This document shows, in pieces, positions 52,264 to 60,334 of a DNA stretch of 64,000 bases. This stretch comes from Senimuribacter sp049852125 (lineage in GTDB: Bacteria > Bacillota > Clostridia > Peptostreptococcales > Anaerovoracaceae). Made by a program: the position numbers and the translations under genes. The notes under the pieces are model-generated. The model saw nothing but the letters and a program-made list of their open reading frames with translations. It was not told the DNA's origin and made no database searches. The first letter of the stretch is position 1, and each line of letters opens with the position of its first letter. The stretch is taken from assembly GCF_049852125.1 (NCBI RefSeq), contig NZ_CP187532.1, forward strand, positions 1,860,001 to 1,924,000, read 5' to 3'.

Positions 52264-52620
52264 TTACGGTAATACGATTACTGCTGCTTTCACATCAGTA
52301 GAAGACGGGATAAATACTGCCGTTCCCTTATTATCACCAGACACCTGCTTAAATGCGCCGGAATCCAGTCTAAATACAGCAATACCTCCAGCCGCAATGG
52401 AAAATGCATCAAGGTCAACAACACCCTGAATACCATTACCCTTTTTTAACTTTACGGTGGCTGCCGCAGTTCCAGTGTTTTGAAACAAAAATACCGTTCT
52501 TTCGTCCTGCGCACTGAAATCAATGGCAAAGCCATCTGCCGCCGCTGTTGCGGCAGTCAGCTGTACCAACTTTCCTTCGTTCAGGTTCACTTTCTGAAAA
52601 TCAACATTTTTAATCGCCAT
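52264..52620 (-). CDS. Small beta-rich head protein (possible capsid decoration)
   Basis: 118 residues rich in Ala, Val, Thr and Gly, with no Cys, predicted all-beta (FLFQNTGTAAATVKLKKG). Directly follows the coat gene in transcription order. Decoration or minor head proteins commonly occupy this slot. Confidence 0.6.
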   Translation of the reverse strand: MAIKNVDFQKVNLNEGKLVQLTAATAAADGFAIDFSAQDERTVFLFQNTGTAAATVKLKKGNGIQGVVDLDAFSIAAGGIAVFRLDSGAFKQVSGDNKGTAVFIPSSTDVKAAVIVLP

Positions 52621-52637
52621 TTATACTCACTCCTTTC

Positions 52638-53474
52638 TTACGCATTCGCTTTGCAGTTCAGCACAATAAGTTCTTTTGGTCTAACGATTTTAGAATCATA
52701 CAGTGCAAAGCCTTTCACTGCATCATCAAATGAGTTTTCGGGTCTGTACGGTTCTGTATGTATTTTGGGATTTGCAAAAGCGATTGCCTTTTTCGTGCGA
52801 ATCATAACAAGGTCATTGCCGTTCGTATCCTGTGCAACGTTGTTGCTCATTTTTACAATCACATTGCCGTATCTACCAACTTTGCCGTTTTCAAGCATCT
52901 TACTGTTGTCGGTATCAAGAGCCGTGTATGCCTGCTTTAAAATCATGTAAAACCACGGTTTCACGGTCATTACGATTTCATCGTTCGGCTGTACATCGTT
53001 GTCGTACAGTTTTACAAGGGAGTTATCAATTACCTCCAAAATGTTAGATTTGGTAATTGTCGTTGCTGCAGAGGCATATCTTACTGCAAGCTTATCTTTT
53101 GCCATGCTTGCAATATACTTGTCCATCTCGTTTGCAACACCAAGACTGGACTCTTTGTTTAATGCCTCCATGATGCCACCAACCGCCTGTAATTTATCGA
53201 TATCGCCCACCTTATAGTTGAAGAAAGCAATCTGCATAATCGGCATGGATACTGAAGTGGAATCTACTTTTTCTGCTCCTGTTAATACGATATCGCCGCC
53301 AACCTGCGTTGTAATGGTAGGTTTACCTACACCGAGGATTTTAACAGTATCACCCAAATTGGACACACTACCCTCATACTCTCTGTTACAGTCTTCTGCG
53401 TACACTAACTTTCTTTCCAGTTCGTGCTGGATTTTCTTTGCCCATACTCTAGGCACAAAATTCTTATAAGACAT
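52638..53474 (-). CDS. Major capsid protein, P22 coat-like
   Basis: 278 residues. The opening FVPRVWAKKIQHELERKLVYAEDCNREYEG with GDTVKILGVGKPTITT is the recognisable N-arm and E-loop pattern of P22-type coat proteins in Firmicutes phages. Follows the scaffold gene by 15 bases. Confidence 0.85.
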   Translation of the reverse strand: MSYKNFVPRVWAKKIQHELERKLVYAEDCNREYEGSVSNLGDTVKILGVGKPTITTQVGGDIVLTGAEKVDSTSVSMPIMQIAFFNYKVGDIDKLQAVGGIMEALNKESSLGVANEMDKYIASMAKDKLAVRYASAATTITKSNILEVIDNSLVKLYDNDVQPNDEIVMTVKPWFYMILKQAYTALDTDNSKMLENGKVGRYGNVIVKMSNNVAQDTNGNDLVMIRTKKAIAFANPKIHTEPYRPENSFDDAVKGFALYDSKIVRPKELIVLNCKANA

Positions 53475-53489
53475 AATTTTTCACTCCTT

Positions 53490-54233
53490 TTACCATTTCC
53501 TCCATGAGCGTTCAATGGCATCAAGATTCGCTTCCAATTCCTCATCAGACATTGCTTCGACTTCCTCTTTTGTGAAATAATCGCTGTCTGCTTTTGTGGT
53601 GTTTACATTTCCAATCGGCTTTGGTGGGTTGATTTTTGTTTTAGATTCCTTTGCCTTTACCGCAAAGTACGCGTCAACAGAAGACAACCCAGCAGCGATA
53701 TACTTCGGAAAGTCTGCACCAAGATCTGTAAGGTCTTTTACGTCTGCGTCAATCTGCTGGATCTCTGCCAAGCCTTGTTCCATCATTCGCTCAATTTTGA
53801 TTTGCTGTAATTCACTTCTCAGGGTTTCGTTTTCAGCTTCGGTGGTTTTTCTTTCCATCTCTGCCTGCATGCGTGCCCTTTCAATCTCCGGTGATACACC
53901 CGTTGCATTTGCCCTAGCCTGTATCGCCATTTCCATCGGATCTCCTTCAAAGTACATACCGAGTGCTTCCGCCATCATGGCGTTCTGCGCTTCAACTTCT
54001 GCCTGTCTGGCTTCTGCTTCTTCTGCACGTCTGCGCATTGCTGCCCATGCAGAATCCTCATCTGTTCTGGTTGAAGTCGAACCTTCATCCATGACCGGGT
54101 CGGCGACTTCCGGTTCTTCTGCGCCTTCTTCACTTTGTACCGGGTCGGCGACTTCCGGTTCTTCTGCGCCTGCACCTGCGATATCAAGTCCATCATCGAT
54201 ATCAAAGTGCTTTGTGAACATGTTTTTTAACAT
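53490..54233 (-). CDS. Capsid scaffolding protein
   Basis: 247 residues, acidic N-terminus with a duplicated EEPEVADPV block, long charged helix (about 60-150) and a basic C-terminal hook ending in DAIERSWRKW. Composition and place between portal and coat genes are those of phage scaffolds. Confidence 0.8.
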   Translation of the reverse strand: MLKNMFTKHFDIDDGLDIAGAGAEEPEVADPVQSEEGAEEPEVADPVMDEGSTSTRTDEDSAWAAMRRRAEEAEARQAEVEAQNAMMAEALGMYFEGDPMEMAIQARANATGVSPEIERARMQAEMERKTTEAENETLRSELQQIKIERMMEQGLAEIQQIDADVKDLTDLGADFPKYIAAGLSSVDAYFAVKAKESKTKINPPKPIGNVNTTKADSDYFTKEEVEAMSDEELEANLDAIERSWRKW

Positions 54234-54292
54234 AATTTCGTTATCTCCTTTTAAAAAAAACTATAAAAAGAGACGGTCAAAGCCGCCTCAAT

Positions 54293-55933
54293 TTACCCTA
54301 TTAACATTTCTTCTTGCGGAATTCCCTCCTGCATTGCCTGTTCTTGCATCTGCTGCTGCATCATTTGCTGTCCCTGCTGCATTGCCTGCCTTTTTTTGAG
54401 CACTGCCTGCAGTTTCGCTTTTGGAACTGCATTGCTATTGCAAAGTTCCACATATTCCTCAAAAGTGATTTGTTGACGTTCAAATACGTTGTCAAGCCAT
54501 TGCTGTTCTGCGAGTTTACTCCATGCACTGTCTTGCGATACATCTACTCTAACCGATGGTCTAATGGATTCCACTTGTTCAATCGGAATGAAATTTGGCA
54601 TATCCTGCATCATTAGATTTTCACTATCTTCTAAAGAACCTTCATATTTAAGACCATTAGGGTTAAAAGCCACCCAAATATCAAAAAATAACAACGCTGC
54701 ATCTTCCACAAATTGCTGATATTGTGCAATCTGTTTATTCAATGGAATCTGTGCCTGATCTCTGACCGCTAAAATAGCTTGTCCCGATGCTTGCTCCGGA
54801 TTGACATTACCCGTTGCGTAATCACCTGCACCTGCAAGTTCTCTAGACATAGTGAGCAAGTCGCTAAGCAATTTATCCGCATCAGAAGAAATGTTCGTAG
54901 CATTAAGATATGATACCATCTGGTTAACTGACTGCGCCCCGCCATTCACTTCAATAGGTGCGCCGGTTTTATCTAAGTCTTCTGGATTTGTCACGGCGTT
55001 CCTGTCATATGCAATACGCGGATATGCTGTCAGTTTAACCGTCACAGAACGCCTTGCAATGGTTTTATTAACTTCAAGCTGATTTGGAATCAGCTGAGCC
55101 ACCTCCGACACGCCTCTAGCCGAATTCGGCCTTTTTTTCCAAATAAACGGTACAATCGGATAAGATCGTAAAGCTGTTCCGGCGTATTCTCCCTTATTAT
55201 TTGTTCCTCCAATAATGCGTGTAGGCTCATACACCACGCTTTTTGTCGATCTTGCAATTTCAACGTAGCCATCTTTATTTTTGCTCATACAAAGTATAGA
55301 GGTTACCTTGTCGGTGACTTCGTCCTGATTAACTATTTGCATGTCTTTGTTATCGTCAGAGCGAATAAGTTCAAGTTTATCTTTCGATATTCCGTTTTCT
55401 TCCGCAATCTTCCGAACGCTTTCCACATTAAGTCGCTCTACTATCAAAATATACGGTTGTGCTTGGATGTCTGTAATATTCTCATCTGCCAACAACACTG
55501 TGGTATTTGCAAGCACTTGTGGCGGCACTTTAGAATCACATTCGCCCCAAAAAGCATAAGAATCACCTTGTACTGCTGCTGCCTCTATAACTTCCCATGC
55601 ACAGGCATTCATTTTCCCCTTATCCCAACTTTCTGCAAACATCTTGTTCAGAATTTCACAGATTTTCTGTGTGTCTTTGTTGGAATTCAGATCAGAATAC
55701 ACCGCCGTCATCATGTTCTGAGACACAACACCAACTTTGTACTTGATAACTGGCTCGATGAAGTTAAGAACTGGCATTCTTTCTCCGCCACTTTCCATGC
55801 CCTCCCACTGGTCTCCTATATAAAAGTTCCAATTCTCATTGGTCTTCTTTATCAGGGACTTTTTATCTAAATAATCTTTACATTTCTGATATCTCTGCCA
55901 GATTTTAGTAAGATTTTCTTCTTGTTTTTTCAT
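54293..55933 (-). CDS. Portal protein
   Basis: 546 residues. Starts with a helical clip region (WNFYIGDQWEGMESGGERMPVLNF), has the portal wing/stem pattern and ends in a Gln/Met-rich tail (QQGQQMMQQQMQEQAMQ) like many podovirus portals. Forms the DNA channel at the capsid vertex. Overlaps the small membrane-protein gene by 4 bases. Confidence 0.87.
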   Translation of the reverse strand: MKKQEENLTKIWQRYQKCKDYLDKKSLIKKTNENWNFYIGDQWEGMESGGERMPVLNFIEPVIKYKVGVVSQNMMTAVYSDLNSNKDTQKICEILNKMFAESWDKGKMNACAWEVIEAAAVQGDSYAFWGECDSKVPPQVLANTTVLLADENITDIQAQPYILIVERLNVESVRKIAEENGISKDKLELIRSDDNKDMQIVNQDEVTDKVTSILCMSKNKDGYVEIARSTKSVVYEPTRIIGGTNNKGEYAGTALRSYPIVPFIWKKRPNSARGVSEVAQLIPNQLEVNKTIARRSVTVKLTAYPRIAYDRNAVTNPEDLDKTGAPIEVNGGAQSVNQMVSYLNATNISSDADKLLSDLLTMSRELAGAGDYATGNVNPEQASGQAILAVRDQAQIPLNKQIAQYQQFVEDAALLFFDIWVAFNPNGLKYEGSLEDSENLMMQDMPNFIPIEQVESIRPSVRVDVSQDSAWSKLAEQQWLDNVFERQQITFEEYVELCNSNAVPKAKLQAVLKKRQAMQQGQQMMQQQMQEQAMQEGIPQEEMLIG

Positions 55934-56190
55934 TTAATAGCCTCCTGACCGCCAGACGTTCCGTCATATCGATCAATGTTTCTCAACAATGCCGCTGTTT
56001 TTTCATCAATTTTAGGCCTATCAGCCGTTTTTACGATGTTTTTTACTGATGGAACAGTTACTTTCGCTTCAGCGTTGACATTGTAGCCTTGCAGGAAGTA
56101 CCGAATTACCATATACGGCACAATCAAAGCATTAAAAAACGCCAATATCACTACTGCCGCAACTAAACTATACAACATTGATTTTTTCAC
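55930..56190 (-). CDS. Small membrane protein between terminase and portal
   Basis: 86 residues; one strong helix (6-32, LVAAVVILAFFNALIVPYMVI), then a polar tail. Overlaps terL (23 bases) and portal (4 bases) genes. Unknown role; a tightly coupled place suggests assembly, but a leader-type or accessory protein cannot be excluded. Confidence 0.65.
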   Translation of the reverse strand: MKKSMLYSLVAAVVILAFFNALIVPYMVIRYFLQGYNVNAEAKVTVPSVKNIVKTADRPKIDEKTAALLRNIDRYDGTSGGQEAIK

Positions 56191-57619
56191 CTCTATCCAT
56201 ATGTTTTTTATTCTTTTTCAGTCCCGGAAACGCCCTGTATAAAGGGGTTATTTCCCCATGCGGCTTATGTTCAGACTTGCTGTAAATCAGTCTGTTTAAA
56301 GCCTGTGACATTGCGTCTACTTGGTCGTCATGTGCACCACGAGGAAACGCCGCACATTCTTCTACGAAATCACTTGTGAATGGTTTATTCCTTGGCAAAT
56401 GCACATTTCCAGATTCAATCGCTCCAGAAACAGCATTCACACGAGCAATCTTACCGCCCTCTGGGTTAATGGGAATAATTCCTGCTACATCATGACGTAA
56501 AATTTGTACAATCGCTGATCCATTTGCTTTATCTTCTACCAGCGTAGTGAGGCATTTTGGATACATTGCCCTAAGCCTAAGTATTTCACGAACTGTATCA
56601 GGCATATTCAAATGTCGTTTTACTGCATCTACCAGATACATGTTCGCCCCATTTTTCCCCCAAACCTGTATTGCAACAAAATCATTATCGTTGCCATCTT
56701 TGAAGGTTGCATCGACAGACATTACCCAGTCTACAATCTCCGGAAGTTCTTCGTAATACTGCCACCACTCACGTTTTAACATATTACCTTCCGCTGACGT
56801 TGGTCTACCTTGAAACAATGCGTTCCAGCTTCGCGTACCATCAGTGTATCCACCTTTGAAATCAGCAAGCCAGTTATTATCCTTTCCGATCTCCGGGCAA
56901 AGTGCATCACCAATATTTCTTCCCAAAGGATCATTTTCTTCTGCTTCACATGGCAAATTCAGCACTTCAACATTTTTTTCATTGGCTATGATTCTTCCCG
57001 CAAGGTCGTCTTCATGCCATCTTGTCATAATAACAATTACTTTTGCCCCAGGTGCAAGTCTGGTCTTGTACGATGAGTTCCATTCGTCCCAGATTCTTTC
57101 GCGATAGCTTTCGGAATCTGCTTCCTGCTGCGTTTTTACCGGGTCGTCAATGATAAATAGGTTCGCGCCGTTACCAGTAACTCCAGAAGTTACGCCTCTT
57201 GATATCATACCGCCTTTATGATTATCCAATTCGAATTCAACGGCCGAGTTTGGCGATTTGGCCAGCTTAACCCCAAATATTTGTTCTCCAAATTCTTCGA
57301 TCTTTGCCCTATTTCGCCGTCCAAACTTTTCCGCAAAAGTTTCAGAGTATGATACCTCTATTACCCTATGCAACGGATTTCTCCCAAGATACCATGACGG
57401 CAATGTCTCTGTAACTGTCATGGATTTTCCGTGCTGCGGCGGAGTGGACAAAACTAATATGTCATATGCATTCCCTGTCTTTTTCGACAGAAACGCCTGC
57501 ACTCTGTCACATAAATATCTGTGAAACCTTGACGGAATCCAGCTAATATTCACAAATTCACAGTACGTGCAGTAATCATTTTGCAGAATCGCACGAAGGG
57601 CATCATCACGTTCACTCAC
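56168..57619 (-). CDS. Terminase large subunit
   Basis: 483 residues from a GTG start with AAGGAGGTG eight bases upstream. ATPase part: STPPQHGKSMT (P-loop, near residue 60) and NLFIIDDP (Walker B). Nuclease part: DATFKDGNDNDFV (first Asp), VEDKANGSA and HDDQVDAMSQALNRL (last acidic pair). Packages DNA into the procapsid through the portal. Confidence 0.95.
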   Translation of the reverse strand: MSERDDALRAILQNDYCTYCEFVNISWIPSRFHRYLCDRVQAFLSKKTGNAYDILVLSTPPQHGKSMTVTETLPSWYLGRNPLHRVIEVSYSETFAEKFGRRNRAKIEEFGEQIFGVKLAKSPNSAVEFELDNHKGGMISRGVTSGVTGNGANLFIIDDPVKTQQEADSESYRERIWDEWNSSYKTRLAPGAKVIVIMTRWHEDDLAGRIIANEKNVEVLNLPCEAEENDPLGRNIGDALCPEIGKDNNWLADFKGGYTDGTRSWNALFQGRPTSAEGNMLKREWWQYYEELPEIVDWVMSVDATFKDGNDNDFVAIQVWGKNGANMYLVDAVKRHLNMPDTVREILRLRAMYPKCLTTLVEDKANGSAIVQILRHDVAGIIPINPEGGKIARVNAVSGAIESGNVHLPRNKPFTSDFVEECAAFPRGAHDDQVDAMSQALNRLIYSKSEHKPHGEITPLYRAFPGLKKNKKHMDRGEKINVV

Positions 57620-57788
57620 GAAGTTTCACCTCCTTATTGTGACGCATGCACCATTCACAGCCTTGAAATTTATCTATCTTCACACTGACAACATCACAAT
57701 CTTTATCACAACTCACAAGTGCTGCCGCAAGACAACAACACACAACTTCATTCTGTTCTGTTTTAATTCTGATTCTAAGCTTTTCCAT
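57612..57788 (-). CDS. Small cysteine-rich phage protein
   Basis: 58 residues starting MEKLRIRIKTEQ with VVCCCLAAALVSC, CD and CEWCMRH; eight Cys in all. GAGGAAAT precedes the ATG and the stop overlaps the terL GTG, so translation is coupled. Too short for routine gene calling. Metal binding is possible (CxxC) but unproven. Confidence 0.7.
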   Translation of the reverse strand: MEKLRIRIKTEQNEVVCCCLAAALVSCDKDCDVVSVKIDKFQGCEWCMRHNKEVKLRE

Positions 57789-58174
57789 ATTTCCTCAAAT
57801 TTTTTATAATTTTTCACAGTTGAATATTTGACTAGTGGAGGTTTTTAGATTTTGGTCTAAAAGGTATGTATGTACTACCTACCCTCTGGCTCGAACGAGT
57901 GGGGGCGTTACGATGTTACGTTATCGGTTACCCCTCTTGTCCGTTTTGCGATATGGTATATGTAGCGTTTTTTATGCATGAATCTTTTATAAAAAATTCT
58001 GCCGGATGCCGTAATAATATACAGCACCTCCACCATACCAATCTAACCGCAAGCCCTACATCTTGTATGTATGCGGAATGTATACTGTCATATCTGCATA
58101 AACCCAGCAATTCCAACGTTTCCGGCGTTTCAACTATTCCCAAAACTCAAATGTTCGGAATAGTTGTAGTTCTG
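57789..58174. other. Non-coding stretch inside the packaging module
   Basis: 386 bases between the HNH gene and the 58-residue gene. Open frames on either strand here start without ribosome binding sites (the minus-strand one with TTG) and are not protein-like. It contains a GTATGTATGTAC direct repeat and a TACC/GGTA-rich part near 57860. Location between HNH and TerL is where cos sites lie in HNH-terminase phages; I see no proof. Confidence 0.4.
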
Positions 58175-58453
58175 TTATGTATTATTATTCATGATTCTGT
58201 GCACTGGTTCACCTTCGTGTTGTCTTGCATGGCATACAGCGCATAGCGTTATGAGGTTACCCAGGGTATCCTTTCCCCCGTTTTTCCGGTGCTGTTTGTG
58301 ATGTACTTGCAAATTGTCGGAAGCTCCACAACTAACACATCTAAAGTTATCACGTTCTAAAACGGCTAAACGAATTATATTGTTTGTGTTTTCTCTCCTA
58401 TGCCTTTTTAACCTTTTATTTTCATTTTCCAGTTGCGCTATCACTGCTTTCAT
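58175..58453 (-). CDS. HNH endonuclease of the packaging module
   Basis: 92 residues: basic coiled N-terminus, then FRCVSCG, LQVHHKQHRKNGG, LGNLITLCAVCHARQH, a complete HNH with two CxxC zinc pairs. Phage HNH proteins beside terminases assist genome cleavage during packaging. Start overlaps the TerS stop by 4 bases (ATGA). Confidence 0.92.
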   Translation of the reverse strand: MKAVIAQLENENKRLKRHRRENTNNIIRLAVLERDNFRCVSCGASDNLQVHHKQHRKNGGKDTLGNLITLCAVCHARQHEGEPVHRIMNNNT

Positions 58454-58977
58454 TTCTGTCTCGCTTTGTACTGGTCTATCAGCCTATCTGCCGTTTCTTT
58501 GTCCGCCAGCTTTGGCTTTATCTCTGCATTGACATTTTCTTGTTTGTCTGCCCAGTTGCACCAGTTCTTTAGGCAAAAGATAGTCATCGTTTTGTCGTAT
58601 TTCCCAAGGCTTGCGCCCTCTGTTAAGCAGTCTGACAGCATATCAATGTAGGTTTTTTTGATTTCGGGAAAATATATCTCAACAGTGTTGTACACCGTTC
58701 TCGGCGTGATTTGCAGATATCTGGCAAAGTTTGCTTTAGTCGGATAGATGCTGTACTCATTTAGTCTTACGTGCTCTATAAAGTCACAGAAGGTATCTAT
58801 GAGGTCTTCCGGTGTACTAAAGGCTTTAGGTTTTCCTGATAGTGTTCCCTGACCTGCTCCCGGATTCTTTACGCCCGAATGTGTCCTGATTCTATTTCCC
58901 GCCTCATCTATGCAAGTAGTCTTTCCTATGCGGGTTACTTCCCCGACCGCCTGCGACATTGGCAAAAGCTTTCCCAT
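58450..58977 (-). CDS. Terminase small subunit
   Basis: 175 residues. Helix-turn-helix-like centre (YPTKANFARYLQITPRTVYNTVEIY) for DNA recognition and a helical C-terminal assembly region. First gene of the late transcript, behind a candidate late promoter and an attenuator. AGGAGG precedes the ATG. Confidence 0.83.
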   Translation of the reverse strand: MGKLLPMSQAVGEVTRIGKTTCIDEAGNRIRTHSGVKNPGAGQGTLSGKPKAFSTPEDLIDTFCDFIEHVRLNEYSIYPTKANFARYLQITPRTVYNTVEIYFPEIKKTYIDMLSDCLTEGASLGKYDKTMTIFCLKNWCNWADKQENVNAEIKPKLADKETADRLIDQYKARQK

Positions 58978-59014
58978 GTTATTCCCTCCTATATGCTTTG
59001 CTTATCCCCAACAC

Positions 59015-59042
59015 AAAACCCCGGCAGTGAACCAAACCGGGG
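59015..59042 (-). terminator. Attenuator-like terminator at the head of the late operon
   Basis: Minus-strand CCCCGG, 12-base loop, CCGGGG, TTTT. It is between the candidate late promoter and TerS, so late expression may need antitermination or high promoter strength. Confidence 0.7.
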
Positions 59043-59132
59043 TATGTGTGAAAGGATGAAACACAATGAACCAATTATGTAAAATGTGGGAGAACACTGT
59101 AAATTAGGTTTTCCCATCATTTCCACAATATC

Positions 59133-59138
59133 ATTATA
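59133..59138 (-). promoter_or_regulatory. Candidate activator-dependent late promoter
   Basis: Minus-strand TATAAT in GTAGTATAATGAT with no -35 at 16-18 bases (AAATTT-like). Promoters of phage late genes driven by ArpU/RinA-type activators look like this; such a regulator is encoded at 60335-60757. Confidence 0.5.
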
Positions 59139-59266
59139 CTACGGAAAAAGGGCAAAAATTTACGGTGTTTTTCCGGAGTTTTAGAGGTTTTTAAAAAAGT
59201 TTTACGGGAATATCGTTGAAATTTCAATGTTTAGAATTTTTCTTGAAAAAATTTTTGAAAAAGGCG

Positions 59267-59295
59267 TTGACATAGTCAATCGAGTATGATAATAT
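59267..59295 (+). promoter_or_regulatory. Promoter of the type I toxin mRNA
   Basis: TTGACA (59267-59272), 17 bases, TAATAT (59290-59295). The 5' leader begins with TGTCCC-AA-GGGACA (59301-59314). GCTCC-AGAAA-GGAGC (59347-59361) pairs the Shine-Dalgarno sequence with its upstream complement, a common way of restraining toxin translation. Confidence 0.85.
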
Positions 59296-59366
59296 GAGAA
59301 TGTCCCAAGGGACAAGGACAATTGAACAGGGTTGCTTCGGCGGATTGCTCCAGAAAGGAGCTGCTT

Positions 59367-59441
59367 ATGAGCGATTACGAACTACTAATGATAGTTTTAA
59401 CCGTTATAGGACTTGTACTAATAAGTCAAAAAAGTAAGTAA
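59367..59441 (+). CDS. Type I toxin, small membrane peptide (holin-like toxin family)
   Basis: 24 residues: MSDYELLMIVLTVIGLVLIS followed by QKSK. One helix (about 5-20) with an acidic start and a basic end, the pattern of Hol-Tox/TxpA/BsrG-type toxins that damage the membrane. AAAGGAG lies six bases upstream within a hairpin. Plus strand, opposite to the flanking phage operons; its 3' end is overlapped by an antisense RNA with its own promoter and terminator. Confidence 0.78.
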   Translation: MSDYELLMIVLTVIGLVLISQKSK

Positions 59442-59523
59442 CCGCCCCGGCTGGCTACCTGTGGCGGTTAGTTACATAAACCAATCACTATAAGGGGCAA
59501 GCCGTCAGGCTTCCCTTTTCTTT
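59428..59523 (-). ncRNA. Antisense RNA antitoxin of the type I system
   Basis: Predicted from promoter (59530-59558) to terminator: arms TAACCGCC (59463-59470 read in reverse) and GGCGGTTA (59439-59446), then T-rich CTTACTTTTTTG. About 95 nt, complementary to the toxin mRNA 3' region including the last codons. Analogous to RatA or RNAII antitoxins. Confidence 0.7.
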
Positions 59524-59524
59524 A
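59492..59524 (+). terminator. Terminator of the toxin mRNA
   Basis: AAGGG, bulge GC, AAGCC, loop GTCA, GGCTT, CCCTT, then TTCTTT. It lies inside the region complementary to the antisense RNA 5' end. Confidence 0.75.
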
Positions 59525-59529
59525 GTCCT

Positions 59530-59558
59530 ATTATATCAAATAAAGGCGGTGATTGCAA
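59530..59558 (-). promoter_or_regulatory. Promoter of the antisense antitoxin RNA
   Basis: Minus-strand TTGCAA (59553-59558), 17 bases, TATAAT (59530-59535) with an extended TGA: near-consensus and stronger than the toxin promoter, as expected for a constantly made unstable antitoxin RNA. Confidence 0.8.
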
Positions 59559-59746
59559 TAGCTAAACGAAAAACAACCACCAGCACAGAGGTAAAAAGGC
59601 GATATAACAACAAAGTGTATGCTAAAGTACAAGCCGAACTACCAAAAGAACTTGTCGGGGAATTCAAGGCAAAATGTAAAGCTGAGAATATCAGTCAAGC
59701 ACAAGTTTTAAAAGAAGCTATTGAGAATTTTTTAGGGGATAAATGA
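59549..59746 (+). CDS. Small ribbon-helix-helix-like protein
   Basis: 65 residues from GTG at 59549. The end (YAKVQAELPKELVGEFKAKCKAENISQAQVLKEAIENFL) has the strand-helix-helix pattern of Arc/MetJ proteins. AAAGGCGGTG matches the anti-Shine-Dalgarno at nine of ten bases but overlaps this GTG, so initiation may be at ATT or ATA 5-10 bases on; ATA at 59558 would give the start M-AKRKTTTS common among phage relatives. The gene start lies on the antitoxin RNA promoter. Confidence 0.75.
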   Translation: MIAIAKRKTTTSTEVKRRYNNKVYAKVQAELPKELVGEFKAKCKAENISQAQVLKEAIENFLGDK

Positions 59747-59965
59747 TCCCCTGAAAAATATACATACTCAATCAAGTATGCAAAGTGAAACAGCCGAAAC
59801 GCCCTCGGGCGTCGGGCAGTGGTTGGTCTCCTGCTCCTGACGATGGCAGACCAGAAAGGAACAAAGAGCAGAATTTGATCCAATAGAAATTGAACTATTT
59901 GTAAACGAACTGTAGGAATTAATCACCGCGCCGGGCGGCTAATCCCGGCAGAAAGAGAGGAAAAT

Positions 59966-60127
59966 ATGAGACGCAGGAAAATTAAAACAGTATGGGCATA
60001 TCTTGACGGCAAAAAACTTGTTGACGTAGTACAAGCAGCACTTGATAATAATATGTCTGTCGATAATGTAAAACAGTTGCTTATCAAAGAAAATCCAAAT
60101 CACAAAGTGACATTTAAAGTTGAGTAA
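59966..60127 (+). CDS. Hypothetical small phage protein
   Basis: 53 residues, basic N-terminus (MRRRKIKTVWAYLDGKKLVD), helix and a short strand. GAGAGGAAA precedes the ATG. Followed 10 bases later by the next small gene. The 219 bases before it (59747-59965) show an ATACTCAATCAAGTAT palindrome and CGCCC/GGGCG hairpin but no gene I can support. Confidence 0.6.
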   Translation: MRRRKIKTVWAYLDGKKLVDVVQAALDNNMSVDNVKQLLIKENPNHKVTFKVE

Positions 60128-60137
60128 GGAGGATCCC

Positions 60138-60305
60138 ATGAAACGCATTTTAAAAATCACCGCAATCATTGCTATCACAGCAGTTATCACCTATTTAGTT
60201 ACTATGAACAGCTTGACCATAGAAACCGATGGAGACGGTGACAGCGCATTTGTAAAGGCTTTCGGCATTGAGTGGTTTACAGGTATCAACGGATATGAAA
60301 TATAG
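60138..60305 (+). CDS. Hypothetical small membrane or exported protein
   Basis: 55 residues from ATG with AAGGAGGATCCC. Hydrophobic N-terminus (5-25), acidic middle (ETDGDGDSAF) and aromatic end (GIEWFTGINGYEI). Last gene of the plus-strand cassette. Confidence 0.65.
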   Translation: MKRILKITAIIAITAVITYLVTMNSLTIETDGDGDSAFVKAFGIEWFTGINGYEI

Positions 60306-60307
60306 CG

Positions 60308-60333
60308 AAACCGGGCATTTCGCCCGGTTTTTT
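60308..60333 (+). terminator. Terminator of the plus-strand phage cassette
   Basis: AACCGGGC, loop ATTTC, GCCCGGTT, then TTTT. It separates the cassette from the convergent sigma-like gene. Confidence 0.88.
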
Positions 60334-60334
60334 A

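Noticed and set aside
57866..58246. Plus-strand 126-codon frame in the packaging module
   Set aside because: It runs against the operon, overlaps the end of the HNH gene and has no ribosome binding site or recognisable features.
58175..58453. HNH gene as a homing endonuclease of an intron
   Set aside because: It is co-directional and overlaps the TerS stop by 4 bases beside terL, the standard packaging HNH arrangement, with no interrupted gene.
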